64,000 nucleotides of DNA from Macrothele yani. Lineage: Eukaryota; Arthropoda; Arachnida; Araneae; Macrothelidae. The stretch is taken from NCBI GenBank assembly GCA_039090855.1, contig CM077013.1, positions 140,203,240-140,267,239 of the forward strand, written 5' to 3'. Position 1 is the first letter of the stretch; each line of letters starts with the position of its first letter. The translations under genes and the position numbers were made by a program. The notes beneath the pieces were generated by a model, which was given only the letters and a program-made list of their open reading frames with translations, was not told the DNA's origin and made no database searches. Below are positions 42,941 to 53,436 of this stretch, in pieces.

Positions 42941-43880
42941 ATGGGAAAGGCAGTGAACTTAAGCAGAGCCGGATTAAGGCGGGGTCTAGTGGGGCTATAG
43001 CCTAGGGGCCCACCATTACCAAGGGCCCAGAAAGCATGCTGCTACATGGCACAGATAATACACAGCTTAAATTTTTATTTATGGAAAGAAGTAAAATAGT
43101 TTTGTCTCGTATGATCTCCACTCAATCACAAACAGTGGCTAGAAGATGAACAGATTTCAAGGCAGCGACTCACTAAGGGTAAACGTTTCCTGTTACTGCG
43201 TACAATGCGGACAGTTTCAGCTTTTTCACTACCATTCACTCACACCCCTCTGCTTGCATTTGGAACTGTTAATGGGAGAAATCTACTGAGACTTCACATT
43301 GCATAACAAAAAAAGATTCACCAAGAAAAGTATAAAATGCTAAATTATTAGAAATTCCAAGACAAATCTAGGAATTTTAAGCTTTTAACTCATGTTCTTG
43401 TGAGAACAGTGAAAAATACAGCGACTTTTTATAAAAACTCTGCAGGTAATTTATGATTTTAAAGAATGGACTATGTATTAATTATCACAAGCATATTACC
43501 AGAGTTCCGTGTTTTAACAGTCTTCTATAATGATTGTCTGTCATAATTTCTTTGGGGGCCGACTCAGATGTCTTAGCCTTGGTAGCCCACTGAGATGTCT
43601 TGGCCTACAGGCCCACTAAGGCGTTGATCCGGCCCTGAACTTAAGTGAGTTTGGCAAAGGTCAAATTTTAATGACCAGATGACTGGATCAGAACATTTCT
43701 GAGATGGCAAGGCTTATGGGGTGCTCAACTCCACGGTTGGCCATGGTTAGTACCTTCAAAAAATGGTCGGAGGATGGAAAAACCATGGCTCATTGATGCT
43801 AGAGGTGAGCAAAGGCTATCCCGTAAGGTATGAGCTAACAGAAGGGATGCAGTGATGCAACTTGCCAGTAATTTGAATGT
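42941..43880 (+). pseudogene. Tc1-like transposase N-terminus split by a hAT MITE
   Basis: ATG at 42941 gives MGKAVNL, then the MITE. Excising the MITE with one copy of its duplication continues SEFGKGQILMTR, a stop, LDQNISEMARLMGC and FKKWSEDGKTM, a Tc1 helix-turn-helix. The DDE domain is absent downstream of about 43880. The clean reading-frame repair across the excised MITE supports the boundaries. Confidence 0.78.
42964..43637 (+). mobile_element. non-autonomous hAT element, 674 bp
   Basis: Ends CAGAGCCGGATTAAG and TTGATCCGGCCCTG are inverted repeats of the CAGRGCCGGAT type common in animal hAT elements. A perfect 8-bp duplication AACTTAAG lies at 42956-42963 and 43638-43645. The subterminal region has GGGGCCCACC and GGGGGCCGAC motifs. 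No transposase. Confidence 0.95.
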
Positions 43881-44099
43881 TGGTCTAAGTTCACAGCCAC
43901 ATTTGTCTTTTTGCTGACTCCACAGTTGCAAAGCATCCATGGAATAATTTTTCTTTGTGCTAATATCTTTCCCTTCCCATTTCTTTCTTGCTGCTATCCT
44001 TTCTTCCTTTTTCATGATCTCCAATGACAATTTCATTCATCATGCTGAAAGTAATTTCAGCCTGAGGACCATGAATGAATGATATCAAAGCTTTCACTA
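43881..44099. other. non-coding stretch
   Basis: No recognised gene or repeat. Confidence 0.3.
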
Positions 44100-44960
44100 T
44101 TTTAAATAAATGATGTCACTTTGAGAATATGAATAATTTGAAAACCATGCATGAACTCTAACAAATTTTCCAACTTCTGCTTTTGGAAAATATTCTCTCC
44201 CTTATCGAACTGAAATGCCCCAAATGATGACGAAGAGCAGTTTATGAAAGAACATAACATATAACAACAACACAGGATATAGAGAGAACTTTTTGGTGGG
44301 GGGTCAGAGGGAGGAATATGATTAAGAGAGAAATCTTCTCTCTGTTTGATTTCAGTTTTCAGAAAATTTTTGTCCATTTTCAAGCTGAAATACAAATATT
44401 TATGGAATAAAATGATATTTAACAACAATACTAGGCAGAAGAAACATTGCAAAAAGAACTTACAATTACATATGCATCGATCTCGAGAATACCCAAATGA
44501 TGATGGAAAAGGTGCAATTCCTCAAATCTGCGGAAGAATCTCATTCTTGGCGATTACAGGGAAATTTTTGCTCCGTCTAACTTCCATTTTTGGAAACTGA
44601 CACTACTGGACAGAGGCAGTATTGCAAGAAAAAGAAATTACAATTACAAAAAAACTTCACTTAGTTTGACTACTATTTTCGGAAGTTTTGAAAGACGATT
44701 ACAAAAAACACCCCCTTATTCTTCCCCACCACCCCCTTATTCTGTCTTTCAGAACTTTCAAAAATGGCAGTCAGATGGAATGAAGATTTCTTCTGTAATT
44801 GTAAGTTCATTTTGCAATGTTTCTTCTTTTCCCAGAGGGAAAATGACCAACTCCCCACCACCCCTTATTCCTAAAAAAGAGTTCTCTTCGATCTTGGGAA
44901 TGACCCAAATGATGACAGAAAGAGCAGAATTCTGAAAATCCACAGAAGAATCTCATGAAG
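44100..44960. repeat. non-coding dispersed repeat family R, copy 2
   Basis: It matches 40290-40800: TCAAGCTGAAATACAAATAT, GATATTTAACAACAATACTA, GAAGAAACATTGCAAAAAGA and the C-rich CACCCCCTTATTCTTCCCC. Several units of roughly 120-200 bp recur with AACTTCC(A/G)TTTTTGG. No transposon termini could be set. Confidence 0.65.
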
Positions 44961-45225
44961 GGATTTCAGCTGAATTGAATGTGACATGATGTCATCGTCA
45001 ACACAGCCAACCAGCAGCAGAATTTCCAGGTGCTACAATGCAACTTCTTGATTTTGTGCAGCCAGTTAGGAAAAAGTAAGTACTTTTTGCCCTTTAAAAC
45101 AGAAACACACTTTGTAAGAACTTTTAAAGAGCATGGGAACCCTGGAAAACCCCAGGAAGATAGCTGTTTGGGAGATGTTTAAACCAGCATATCTGGTGAA
45201 AATCCTCCAAATACGTAGTGTCAGT

Positions 45226-45414
45226 GAACAAACAAAGACACCGCTCTTTCCACGTTCAGCAACACACAGCAACATGTATGGCTAGCATGTAAGGCTAACA
45301 CGCTCGGCTAGATATCGAGAGATTTGGGATTCAATTCCCCAGCGGTGACCGAATAACAATTTTTCAGTTGCTGTGTGTTGCTAGACGTGGAAAGAGCAAT
45401 GTCTTTGTTTATTC
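45226..45414 (+). mobile_element. tRNA-like core between 48-bp inverted arms (element II)
   Basis: Arms 45226-45273 and 45367-45414 are reverse complements with 5 mismatches in 48. The outer arm shares GAACA....AGACAT and GCTCTTTCCACGT with element I (1681-1863), while the inner arm (GCAACACACAGCAAC) differs. The core has an A-box-like TGGCTAGCATG, a B-box-like GGGATTCAATTCCCC and ends GAATAACAATTTTTCA, paralleling GATAATTTTTC in element I. A 14-bp direct repeat CAGCATATCTGGTG lies at 45187-45200 and 45414-45427; it abuts the right end but is 25 bp away on the left. Confidence 0.7.
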
Positions 45415-45429
45415 AGCATATCTGGTGCA

Positions 45430-46110
45430 AACTTTATGATGTCATGTTCAAAGTCTCTCAGATCACTTGTTTTGCCCATTCCAACACTCAATCAAAAGCT
45501 GACTCATGCTTGACAAGTTGGTCTGCATGATTTATGCTGCACATAATACTCGTGTGCCATCTTTCACACTGAAGATAGCTATTTATGTGAGAAAAAGGAA
45601 GTGTATCTAATAAATTGACTTTTCAGTGTAAATCAGGCAAATGAAAACACACTATCTCAGAAAATGAGAAAGAAAAAGACTCCATTCAAATGATGCATGC
45701 ATTTCATCTAAAGCAATTTACTTACCATTTCCTACAAGATTAAAAACGTGTAGATGATCCCTTCCAATGACAATAAAAGTCGGATATTCAGTTATAACTT
45801 TATTTTTCAAGTTCTCTTGTAAGCTCTTATTTTTGTTTAGCTTGAAAAACCTAGAAAGCAGAACAAAAATTTTAATATAACTACAAATAATGAATTCTTT
45901 TGCTAAAATTAATAAATTTTTGATATTCAGAAATTTTTATTTACACACATTTTGTGGCACTGTAGCATAAGTTGTTCAGCTCAGAAGGAAAAATCCTTTG
46001 GCTTTACACATGTGAAGTAACTGAAATCACATATCCAACATGGAAACATTATTGCCATGTTATATCAGAAAACTGATTTACCTGATAACTTTATTTTAAA
46101 TACACTAGAC
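45430..46110. other. non-coding region
   Basis: No recognised gene or repeat on either strand. Confidence 0.35.
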
Positions 46111-46112
46111 TT

Positions 46113-46369
46113 GAATGATCATGAAACGCATATGGCATATTAAATCCATTTATTTTTGTGGTGTAATCACCACAAAGATTCGCCAAGCTTTCGCACTCCA
46201 CTGGCTTTATCAAGGCAATGGTAGGCATAAAAATGTCTACTACCATTTTTATGTCTACCGTTGCCTTGGAAAGGCCTCCCAGTGGAGTGCGAAAGCTTAG
46301 TGAATCTTTGTACTAACTACACAACAAAAAATTAATGGATTTAATACGCCATATGCATTTCCTGATGAT
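46113..46369. repeat. foldback repeat, arms of about 120 bp
   Basis: The left arm (GCATATGGCATATTAAATCC, AGCTTTCGCACTCCACTGG, CAAGGCAATGGTAG) is met in reverse by the right arm (46240-46369: CCAGTGGAGTGCGAAAGCTT, GGATTTAATACGCCATATGC) with a very short centre. The GCGAAAGCTT(A/G)G..AATCTTTGT phrase resembles tail sequence seen in Penelope-like elements; that link is inference. No coding capacity. Confidence 0.85.
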
Positions 46370-46468
46370 TTACGTGATGGCAGCATGAAAAATACAGCAT
46401 GTAGCTAGGATTTCATTAATACATGCATACAGTCTTTAACCAATAGGGGAACTGGGATTCACTCAGGC

Positions 46469-46470
<2 letters not shown>

Positions 46471-46505
<35 letters not shown>
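46471..46505. repeat. TA/TG dinucleotide microsatellite
   Basis: About 12 TA units followed by TG units, immediately left of the Tc1 element at 46520. Confidence 0.95.
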
Positions 46506-46519
46506 TCTTTTTCTTAATG

Positions 46520-47410
46520 CACTGGCGTGCAAAAATTAAGGACGAGACGGTTTTTCGAATGTAACGTCATGCAGAAGTGCTCCACATAGACTGAAATCAT
46601 ACCATAAGATCCCCAAGATGTAAGAATATGGGACAAGTGAGTAAAACCGTCCAAACAAGGAATCCAAAGGATACAAAGGCACTTTATTGAAAAGGTAGCT
46701 TCAAGCACAACTGGACAAAAGACAGAAACGTCCATGTGACGGGCGGCTGCCAAGAAAAATCTGTCCATGCTGAGGACGAGGTTGTCAAGAAGCTGTTGAG
46801 GCATCACGGCCCATTCCTCTTGTAGCGCCAATCGCAGCTGCGGAATCGTTGCTGCCGGCTGGTGACGTGTTGCCAAGCGTCTCCCGAGAAGGTCCCACAC
46901 ATGTTCGATTGGATTTAGGTCCGGGGACCTTGCGGGCTAATCCATGCATTGAATATCTTCACTCTCCAACAGCCACTGTACGATGAGGTGTAGCGTTGTC
47001 GTCCATGAAGAGGAACTCAGGATCCACAGCACCTCTAAACAGACGCACATGAAGCAGGAGAACCTCGGCACAATAGTGGACACCAGTGACTGAACCTCCT
47101 TGGAAGATGTGGAGGTCAGTGTGGCTACCAAGCATCTAACCGCCTGAAACGAGAACTCCGCCACTTCCAAACCGGTCCCTTTCGATGATGTTGGATGTGT
47201 GATTGCGTGTTCCCTGCTCTCTCCAGATGTGCATACGTCCAGAATCCCCCATCAGACTAAATCGGCTCTCATCCGTAAATAGAACTGCATACATGGCAGA
47301 CCATACCGGACCCTAGTCTATCTCCTGAGTAGTCTTTCGGTCCGTTCTGCCTGCTCGTTCCGCTGTTATGCTAATTTCTCCTCTTCGTCCGTACTTTTTG
47401 CACACCAGTG
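46520..47410 (-). mobile_element. Tc1-like transposon, 891 bp, N-terminal half deleted
   Basis: Ends CACTGGCGTGCAAAAATTAA and CACTGGTGTGCAAAAAGTAC (reverse of the right) are inverted repeats. TA is at 47411-47412; the left partner is TG. The minus strand keeps the DDE domain in shifting frames: LFTDESRFSLMGDSGRMHIW (first D), FMDDNATPHRT (second D) and PARSPDLNPIEHVWDLLGR (E). The helix-turn-helix region is essentially missing, which explains the short length. Confidence 0.88.
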
Positions 47411-47415
47411 TACTA

Positions 47416-48268
47416 TATGTATCATCATCATCATCATTGTCAACCATTATCAATCCACTGCTGGACGAAGGTCTCCCCAAGTTTCCTCCACAACGGTCTG
47501 TCTTGTGCCAGTCTCCTCCATGTCACTCCCGCATACTTTCGAATTTCATCCACCCATCTTCCATGTGGTCTTCTTCTGGGTCTTTTCCTGTCCCTTGGAA
47601 TCCAATCTAAAATTTCGGCTGTCCATCGATGGTCTGTTCTTCTGGCAGTATGTCCAGCCCATTGCCATTTCAGGGATTTAACTCTGATCATGATGTCTTC
47701 CACTCTTGTCATTTTTCGGATCCACGTGTTCCTCTTCTTATCTCTCCTGGTTACACCAAGCATGCACCTCTCCATGCTTCTTTGAGTTGTCTGCAGCCTT
47801 TGTATGTCTCTTTTAGCTAAGGTCCACGTCTCTGCACCATACGTAAGCACTGGAAGGATGCATTGATCAAACACTTTTCTTTTAAGACATAATGGCATAT
47901 TGCTCTTGAAAATTATGCTGTTTCTTCCAAAAGCTCTCCAGGCAAGTTTTGTACGCCGATTAATTTCTTCACCAATGTGACCCTCACTTGATATCTGCTG
48001 TCCAAGATAAACGTATGTGTCTGTTATCTCCAGCTTTTCTCCATCAATCAATAAATCTTCATTTCTTGTAAAAGCATTGAACATCACTTTTGTCTTCTGA
48101 AAGTTCATTTTTAATCCCACTTCTTCACTCTTGTCAGCAAGTTCCTGGATCATACTCTGTAGCTCTGATGGGGTAGTTGCAAAAATGACTATGTCATCAG
48201 CAAAACGAAGGTGGGTTAGATAATCTCCATTAATCTTTATCCCTTTGTTTTCCCAGTTCAGTGATTGA
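47416..48268 (-). pseudogene. RTE retrotransposon, 5'-truncated copy
   Basis: An open frame of 237 codons (47440-48153) is the RT thumb and carboxyl-terminal region: FNAFTRNEDL, YGAETWTLAKRDIQRLQTTQ, WAGHTARRTDHRW and RRPHGRWVDEIRKY, ending FVQQWIDNG. It differs from the neighbouring copy (48283-51090) at about 9 of 237 residues. It ends in a (GAT)n tail at 47416-47433 and is truncated at about 48268, where it meets the tail of the longer copy. Confidence 0.92.
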
Positions 48269-48282
48269 AATGTATATATATA

Positions 48283-51087
48283 TCATCATCATCATCATTG
48301 TCAACCATTATCAATCCACTGCTGGACGAAGGTCTCCCCAAGTTTCCTCCACAACAGTCTGTCTTGTGCCAGTCTCCTCCATGTCACCCCTGCATACTTT
48401 CGAATTTCATCCACCCATCTCCCATGTGGTCTTCTTCTGGGTCTTTTCCTGTCCCTTGGAATCCAATCTAAAATTTCGGCTGTCCATCGATGATCTGTCC
48501 TTCTGGCAGTATGTCCAGCCCATTGCCATTTCAGGGATTTAACTCTGATCATGATGTCTTCCACTCTTGTCATTTTTCGGATCCACGAGTTCCTCTTCTT
48601 ATCTCTCCTGGTTACACCAAGTATGCACCTCTCCATGCTTCTTTGAGTTGTCTGCAGCCTTTGTATGTCTCTTTTAGTTAAGGTCCACGTCTCTGCACCA
48701 TACGCAAGCACTGGAAGGATGCATTGATCAAACACTTTTCTTTTAAGACATAATGGCATATTGCTCTTGAAAATTATGCTGTTTCTTCCAAAAGCTCTCC
48801 AGGCAAGTTTTGTACGCCGATTAATTTCTTCATCAATGTGACCCTCACTAGATATCTGCTGTCCAAGATAAACGCACGTGTCTGTTATCTCCAGCTTTTC
48901 TCCATCAATCGATAAATCTTCATTTCTTGTAAAAGCATTGAACATCACTTTTGTCTTCTGAAAGTTCATTTTTAATCCCACTTCTTTACTCTTGTCAGCA
49001 AGTTCCTGGATCATACTCTGCAGCTCTGATGGGGTAGTTGCAAAAATGACTACGTCATCAGCAAAACGAAGGTGGGTTAGATAATCTCCATTAATCTTTA
49101 TCCCCTTGTTTTCCCAGCTCAGCGACTGAAAAACACCCTCCAATGTGGCATTAAAGAGCTTCGGAGATATGGTGTCACCTTGTCTCACTCCCTTTCCAAT
49201 TTTTACGTGTGTTGTATTTTCAAACAACCTAATCTTTGCACTTGCATTTTCATAGATGTTATTAATGATATTAATGTATGCATCTTCAATACCGCAGGTT
49301 TTCAGAGCCATTGTAACTGCTGATGGTTTCACCGAATCAAAGGCTTTTTCATAATCGATAAAAGCCATGCACAATGGAAGTTCATATTCCCTCGCTCTTT
49401 CAATTAGTTCTCTCAGTACGTGGATATGATCTATTGTGCTGTAGCCACTCCTGAATCCAGCTTGTTCTCTCGGTTGAGCCATGTCCAGTGTTACCTTCAA
49501 GCGGTGTGAAAGAACTTTAGTGAAGATTTTATAAACTACTGATAGGAGGCTGATAGGTCTGTAGTTTCCGAGATCCTCAATGTCACCTTTCTTATGTAGC
49601 AGGATCATTGTAGCGGTGTTCCAATCCTCAGGAATCTTTCCTTCATTAAGGCATCGAGTGAAAATTTGGGCGAGTACTGTTTCGATTTCTCCACTTGCTT
49701 CTTGTATGATGTCTACAGTAATTCCATCTTCTCCTGGAGCTTTTCCCCGCTTCATGTTCTTGATTGCATGTGCAACTTCTGCTGGAAGGACTGGAGGAAC
49801 TCTGGTACTGGTATCTTTCATGATGTCTGGAGTGCATGTATCATCCCTTTCATATAATTTGGAGTAGAAATCTTTCACTCTTGTCAAAATTTCGCCTCTA
49901 TTTCTTGTTACAGAGCCATCTTCTTTTCTCAGTGCCATAATCTGTTTTCTTCCCTTACTGAGATGTCCCTTTGCTATCTTTAGGCTTTGGTTGTTTTCAA
50001 TTGCTTTCCTCACTAGTTCACAGTTGAATTTTCTTACGTCTTCAGTGATACTTTTTCGTACTGTCTTGCATAGCTCTATATATTCCACTTTGGAAGTCAC
50101 ATCTTCTTTAGTTGTCCTCATCTCTCTTCTTTTTTGCATCAACATTTTCGTTTTTCCTGATAATTTATTTACATGCAACTTGTTCTTAGACCCAGCTAAT
50201 TTTGTTGCTGTTTCCATAAGAGCTTTGGTTACTTTTCTGTTAACTTCAGAGATGTCCACTTCTTCCGATGTTAGGCCTTCTAAAGCAGAGAACCTGTTCT
50301 TCAGTTCCAACTTGAAGGTATTATGGTGTTTTTTAAGGTTGGTTATGTCAATAGATTTTGTTTGTCTTATGAGCTTGCCACGTTCAAGTTTTGTGTTGAG
50401 GTGCATCTTACATCTCACCAATCTATGGTCACTACCTGTGTTGAACTTGTTTAGCACACTGCAGTCTTCTATGACGAATTTTTTGTTACACATAATAAAA
50501 TCAATTTCACTTGTTGTCCCATTTGGATGTCTCCATGTCCATTTCCTGTGTGGCTTTTTCTTGAAGAAGGAGTTCAAGATGAAAAACCCTTCTGCCTCTG
50601 CAAACTCAACGAGAGTATTTCCACGCTGGTTTCTGTTGCCGTGACCGAATTTACCTACTGAAGTTTCATTCTGTTGCCGTTGCCCTATTTTTGCATTGAA
50701 ATCTCCCATAATTATTTTCAAGTGCTGCTTACCTTTATTATTTAGATGACAAATTTCCTCATAAAATTCTTCAATTTCTTCTTCAGGATGACTTGTGGTG
50801 GGTGCATAAGTTTGAATAATCTGAGCCTGGTATCTTTTCGAGAGTTGGATAACAAGTCGTGCAGCTCTGTCAGAGGAACTTTCAACTTCTACAACTTTAT
50901 CCTTCAGTTTCTTGTTTATTATAAATCCAACACCACTAGTTCTGCCAGTATCTGTCCCACGATAGTAGAAGAGATGTCCACTTTTCAGTTCAATGAGATC
51001 TTCTCCTTTTCTCCTTACCTCACTTAGCCCCACGATGTCCCACTTGATCCTTTGTAGTTCCTCTTCCAATTCAAGAAGCCTTGAATC

Positions 51088-51090
<3 letters not shown>
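48283..51090 (-). mobile_element. RTE-clade non-LTR retrotransposon, nearly complete
   Basis: It ends (minus strand) in a (GAT)n repeat at 48283-48297, the usual RTE tail. It carries one uninterrupted polyprotein frame. The 5' end is truncated into a TA microsatellite at about 51088. A second copy follows head-to-tail at 47416-48268, and further fragments lie at 8571-9055 and 51613-51720. Confidence 0.93.
48301..51087 (-). CDS. RTE endonuclease-reverse transcriptase, 5'-truncated frame
   Basis: About 922 codons lie without a stop or frameshift. Residue numbers are counted from a non-ATG codon at 51069, because the true start lies in the lost 5' end; the frame stays open to about 51087. The AP-like endonuclease has GLSEVRRKG (Glu, residues 14-22), IIMGDFNAKIG (119-129) and GSDHRLVRC (212-220). 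The first WNVR-type motif is missing. RT motifs: GNYRPISLLSV, MAFIDYEKAFDSV (about 565), KGVRQGDTISPKLF and RFADDVVIF (catalytic DD about 670). The thumb region YGAETWTLTKRD follows. The enzyme nicks target DNA and primes cDNA there. Relatives are often mislabelled craniofacial development protein 2. Lack of mutations implies recent insertion, but the truncation probably prevents mobility. Confidence 0.93.
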   Translation of the reverse strand, partial: DSRLLELEEELQRIKWDIVGLSEVRRKGEDLIELKSGHLFYYRGTDTGRTSGVGFIINKKLKDKVVEVESSSDRAARLVIQLSKRYQAQIIQTYAPTTSHPEEEIEEFYEEICHLNNKGKQHLKIIMGDFNAKIGQRQQNETSVGKFGHGNRNQRGNTLVEFAEAEGFFILNSFFKKKPHRKWTWRHPNGTTSEIDFIMCNKKFVIEDCSVLNKFNTGSDHRLVRCKMHLNTKLERGKLIRQTKSIDITNLKKHHNTFKLELKNRFSALEGLTSEEVDISEVNRKVTKALMETATKLAGSKNKLHVNKLSGKTKMLMQKRREMRTTKEDVTSKVEYIELCKTVRKSITEDVRKFNCELVRKAIENNQSLKIAKGHLSKGRKQIMALRKEDGSVTRNRGEILTRVKDFYSKLYERDDTCTPDIMKDTSTRVPPVLPAEVAHAIKNMKRGKAPGEDGITVDIIQEASGEIETVLAQIFTRCLNEGKIPEDWNTATMILLHKKGDIEDLGNYRPISLLSVVYKIFTKVLSHRLKVTLDMAQPREQAGFRSGYSTIDHIHVLRELIERAREYELPLCMAFIDYEKAFDSVKPSAVTMALKTCGIEDAYINIINNIYENASAKIRLFENTTHVKIGKGVRQGDTISPKLFNATLEGVFQSLSWENKGIKINGDYLTHLRFADDVVIFATTPSELQSMIQELADKSKEVGLKMNFQKTKVMFNAFTRNEDLSIDGEKLEITDTCVYLGQQISSEGHIDEEINRRTKLAWRAFGRNSIIFKSNMPLCLKRKVFDQCILPVLAYGAETWTLTKRDIQRLQTTQRSMERCILGVTRRDKKRNSWIRKMTRVEDIMIRVKSLKWQWAGHTARRTDHRWTAEILDWIPRDRKRPRRRPHGRWVDEIRKYAGVTWRRLAQDRLLWRKLGETFVQQWIDNG

Positions 51091-51112
<22 letters not shown>
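51088..51112. repeat. TA microsatellite at the RTE 5' end
   Basis: About a dozen TA units immediately upstream of the truncated RTE frame, with more (TA)n-like sequence to 51145. It may be the insertion site of the element. Confidence 0.9.
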
Positions 51113-51119
<7 letters not shown>

Positions 51120-51531
51120 CTTCTTAATACTATATGTATATATATACATGTTGTTTTTCTCAATACTATATGTTATAAAATTAATTTTGAAATCTAACAT
51201 GGTCAAATGTAACCCCATAACACAATAAATTAAATGAAATGTTCATAAACCATGAACACATAGTTGCAACACTAATGTTAGCAACCCAATTAAGTTGCAA
51301 CATTAATGTTACCAGCAGCAGCTTTGCATTGATATTATATTCTATAAGAGTGAGTGGATTTATTCAGCACACTGTTCAAACCTTTAAGATAAGTTTTGCT
51401 CCAAAATGGAAGCCAGAATTGTTTTTCCTTTGAGTACAGGAATAAAACCAAACAGCTACCCCATCCTGCTAATTCATCCCATCTTGCACCATGGGATATT
51501 TGGTCATTTCCAAAAATTAAAAATAAAGGTA
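51113..51531. other. non-coding stretch
   Basis: A short GTTGCAAC(A)CTAATGTTA repeat occurs twice (51262 and 51294). No gene was recognised. Confidence 0.35.
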
Positions 51532-52508
51532 CAGGGTGTCTACCAAATTTAGGAAACACAATTTCATGACAAATAAGAAATTTTCATGACCATTTTTAAA
51601 AAAGGCTTATATCATCATCATCAACCATTATCAAATCAATCCACTGCTGGATGAAGGCCTCCCCAAAGTTCTTCCACAACTGTCTGTCTTCCATGTTACT
51701 CTGGCATGCTATCAAATTTCACATATATATATGGCTGTGGCACGTGTGAATGCGTGCGCACACACATGGGTTGTGCTGCTGATCACATTCTTCGCAATTT
51801 GCAAAAAAAAAAAAATCGTTTTGGTGAAAATATTGGTGATTACCTTTTTGTATGGTTACAACATTTTGGAGAAAAAAAAACTGAATTTGGCGAATGAGTT
51901 GGCAAAAACTTTAAGAAGGCCAGAGCAACCGTTCCACTCACATTAAAGAGGGGGAACACTATGCCCTTCTTTTTTTCTTACGGAAAAAGTGCCCCCTACT
52001 GTTCTGCTAGTAACAAAAATCTACTTATCATACTTTGAGTGCAATTAAAAAGTAAGTTAAAATACTCTTTATTTTGCTACAAGATTTCATTACATGCCCT
52101 TCTTTAACATTTATACCTGAAAAATGTCCTGAACTCCAAAAGTAGCATAATTTAAATTGCTAAATTGATCTCAAAATTTTGTACGCAACATTATGTAGAT
52201 GTGTATTTCTATGCTAAGACATGTTTAGCTGTATCAGTTTTCTTTGTGGAGGAGGGAACAAATGCCCCCTTTTTTTGGCACTTAAATCGTTAGATGGAGA
52301 CAACACCTACGATCTACACCTTATGTGGTCAGTGTGAATTACTTAAGATTTTTGCCAGAAATAAGTGAACAATTACTGAAAATAAAAAGAAATTCATGAC
52401 TCCAAAGCAGAATTTCTGACTTTTTTTTTTTTTTACTTTCATGACCTTTTTTCTGAATTTGCCACTTTTTCTTGACTTTCATTATTTTCATGACCAGTAG
52501 ACACCCTG
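51532..52508. mobile_element. non-autonomous hAT-like element, 977 bp
   Basis: A perfect 12-bp terminal inverted repeat, CAGGGTGTCTAC ... GTAGACACCCTG, is of the CAGGGTGTC type known for animal hAT elements. Subterminal TTTCATGAC motifs are repeated at both ends. The flanking octamers (TAAAGGTA and AGGCAGTT) do not match, so either the duplication has decayed or one edge is a relic. It contains an RTE tail fragment (51613-51720) and G/C blocks of the AAGTGCCCCCT kind. Confidence 0.7.
51613..51720 (-). pseudogene. RTE 3' tail fragment
   Basis: CATCATCATCAACCATTATC then AATCCACTGCTGGATGAAGG and the following terminal coding bases match the 3' end of the RTE at 48283. It has a 6-base local repeat (ATCAAATCAATCC). 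Only about 100 bp is preserved. Confidence 0.85.
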
Positions 52509-53430
52509 AGGCAGTTTTCAATATCATTCTTGTTATGTTAAGGAAAAATTTAAAAACAAAACAAAACAGAGAAGCCTTTCAACGCCAGATCACCTGTAAG
52601 GATTTGGAGTAAGACTGGTTGCCAGATTTGGAATTTCAAGTGCTTCATTATGGTTGTTGCCAAATGATGGGAATAAAAGGACTACCACCATTGCAGTTTG
52701 AAAGGGTAGGTGTTTTGATACTCCCATGAAAATGAAGAGCCCTTTTATTATAAAAGGAGTGATTTTCTCGGTATTATTCCAGCAAGGCACTATCGTGATT
52801 TCTGTTCTAGTATCACCAAAAACGAACTTTCATGCTATGCCAGGTACCATCTGCTTGTCAAAGTAACCCATTCCATCTTACTTGATTTCTACATGATTAA
52901 AATTCATGAAATTCAATCAGCTGTTTTTCTTAAAGAATCCGAATGCTTATCTCATAAATTTAACTTCCTGCATTGAAGCATCAGCAGGCTCATCACTCAT
53001 GTTCAACTGATGAGTCTACGGGCAATAATTCTTACTATGTTAATCTTTCTGTGTCCCAGTGCCTCCTTTTGTTGAACAGTGCCTGTCTACTGGGCCAAAC
53101 TTTTCCCCAGTGTCACAATTAAACTTCCCTCAAATCATTTTTCTTCTTTGAGCAACCATTCAAAGAACTGATCCAGTTTATGAACTTTTAATCAGGGCAA
53201 AATCTGCCACTGTGCCTTCACATGGAGTGACAATGAACTTTTCCATTACTCTTCTACTTAACTTAAGAAAATACCTTATTACCATTAACAATTTAGTTTT
53301 TTGTAAAGCTTATAAAATTGGCTGCCTGGTTATTCTTAAGTGTGACCTCGATTTAAAAGCAGCAGAATTCTTTCATTCCGCAAACTGCAAACTTCTGAAG
53401 CCCTACAGAAACCTTCATGAACTTCATTGT
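52509..53430. other. non-coding region
   Basis: No recognised gene. It ends in an A homopolymer of about 33 (53437-53469), which could be the tail of an unidentified retrosequence on the plus strand. Confidence 0.35.
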
Positions 53431-53434
53431 CAGA

Positions 53435-53436
<2 letters not shown>

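Noticed and set aside
49991..50644. A 217-codon plus-strand frame opposite the RTE polyprotein
   Set aside because: It is the antisense shadow of a long conserved coding frame, with low-complexity Phe/Leu/Ser composition and no motif.
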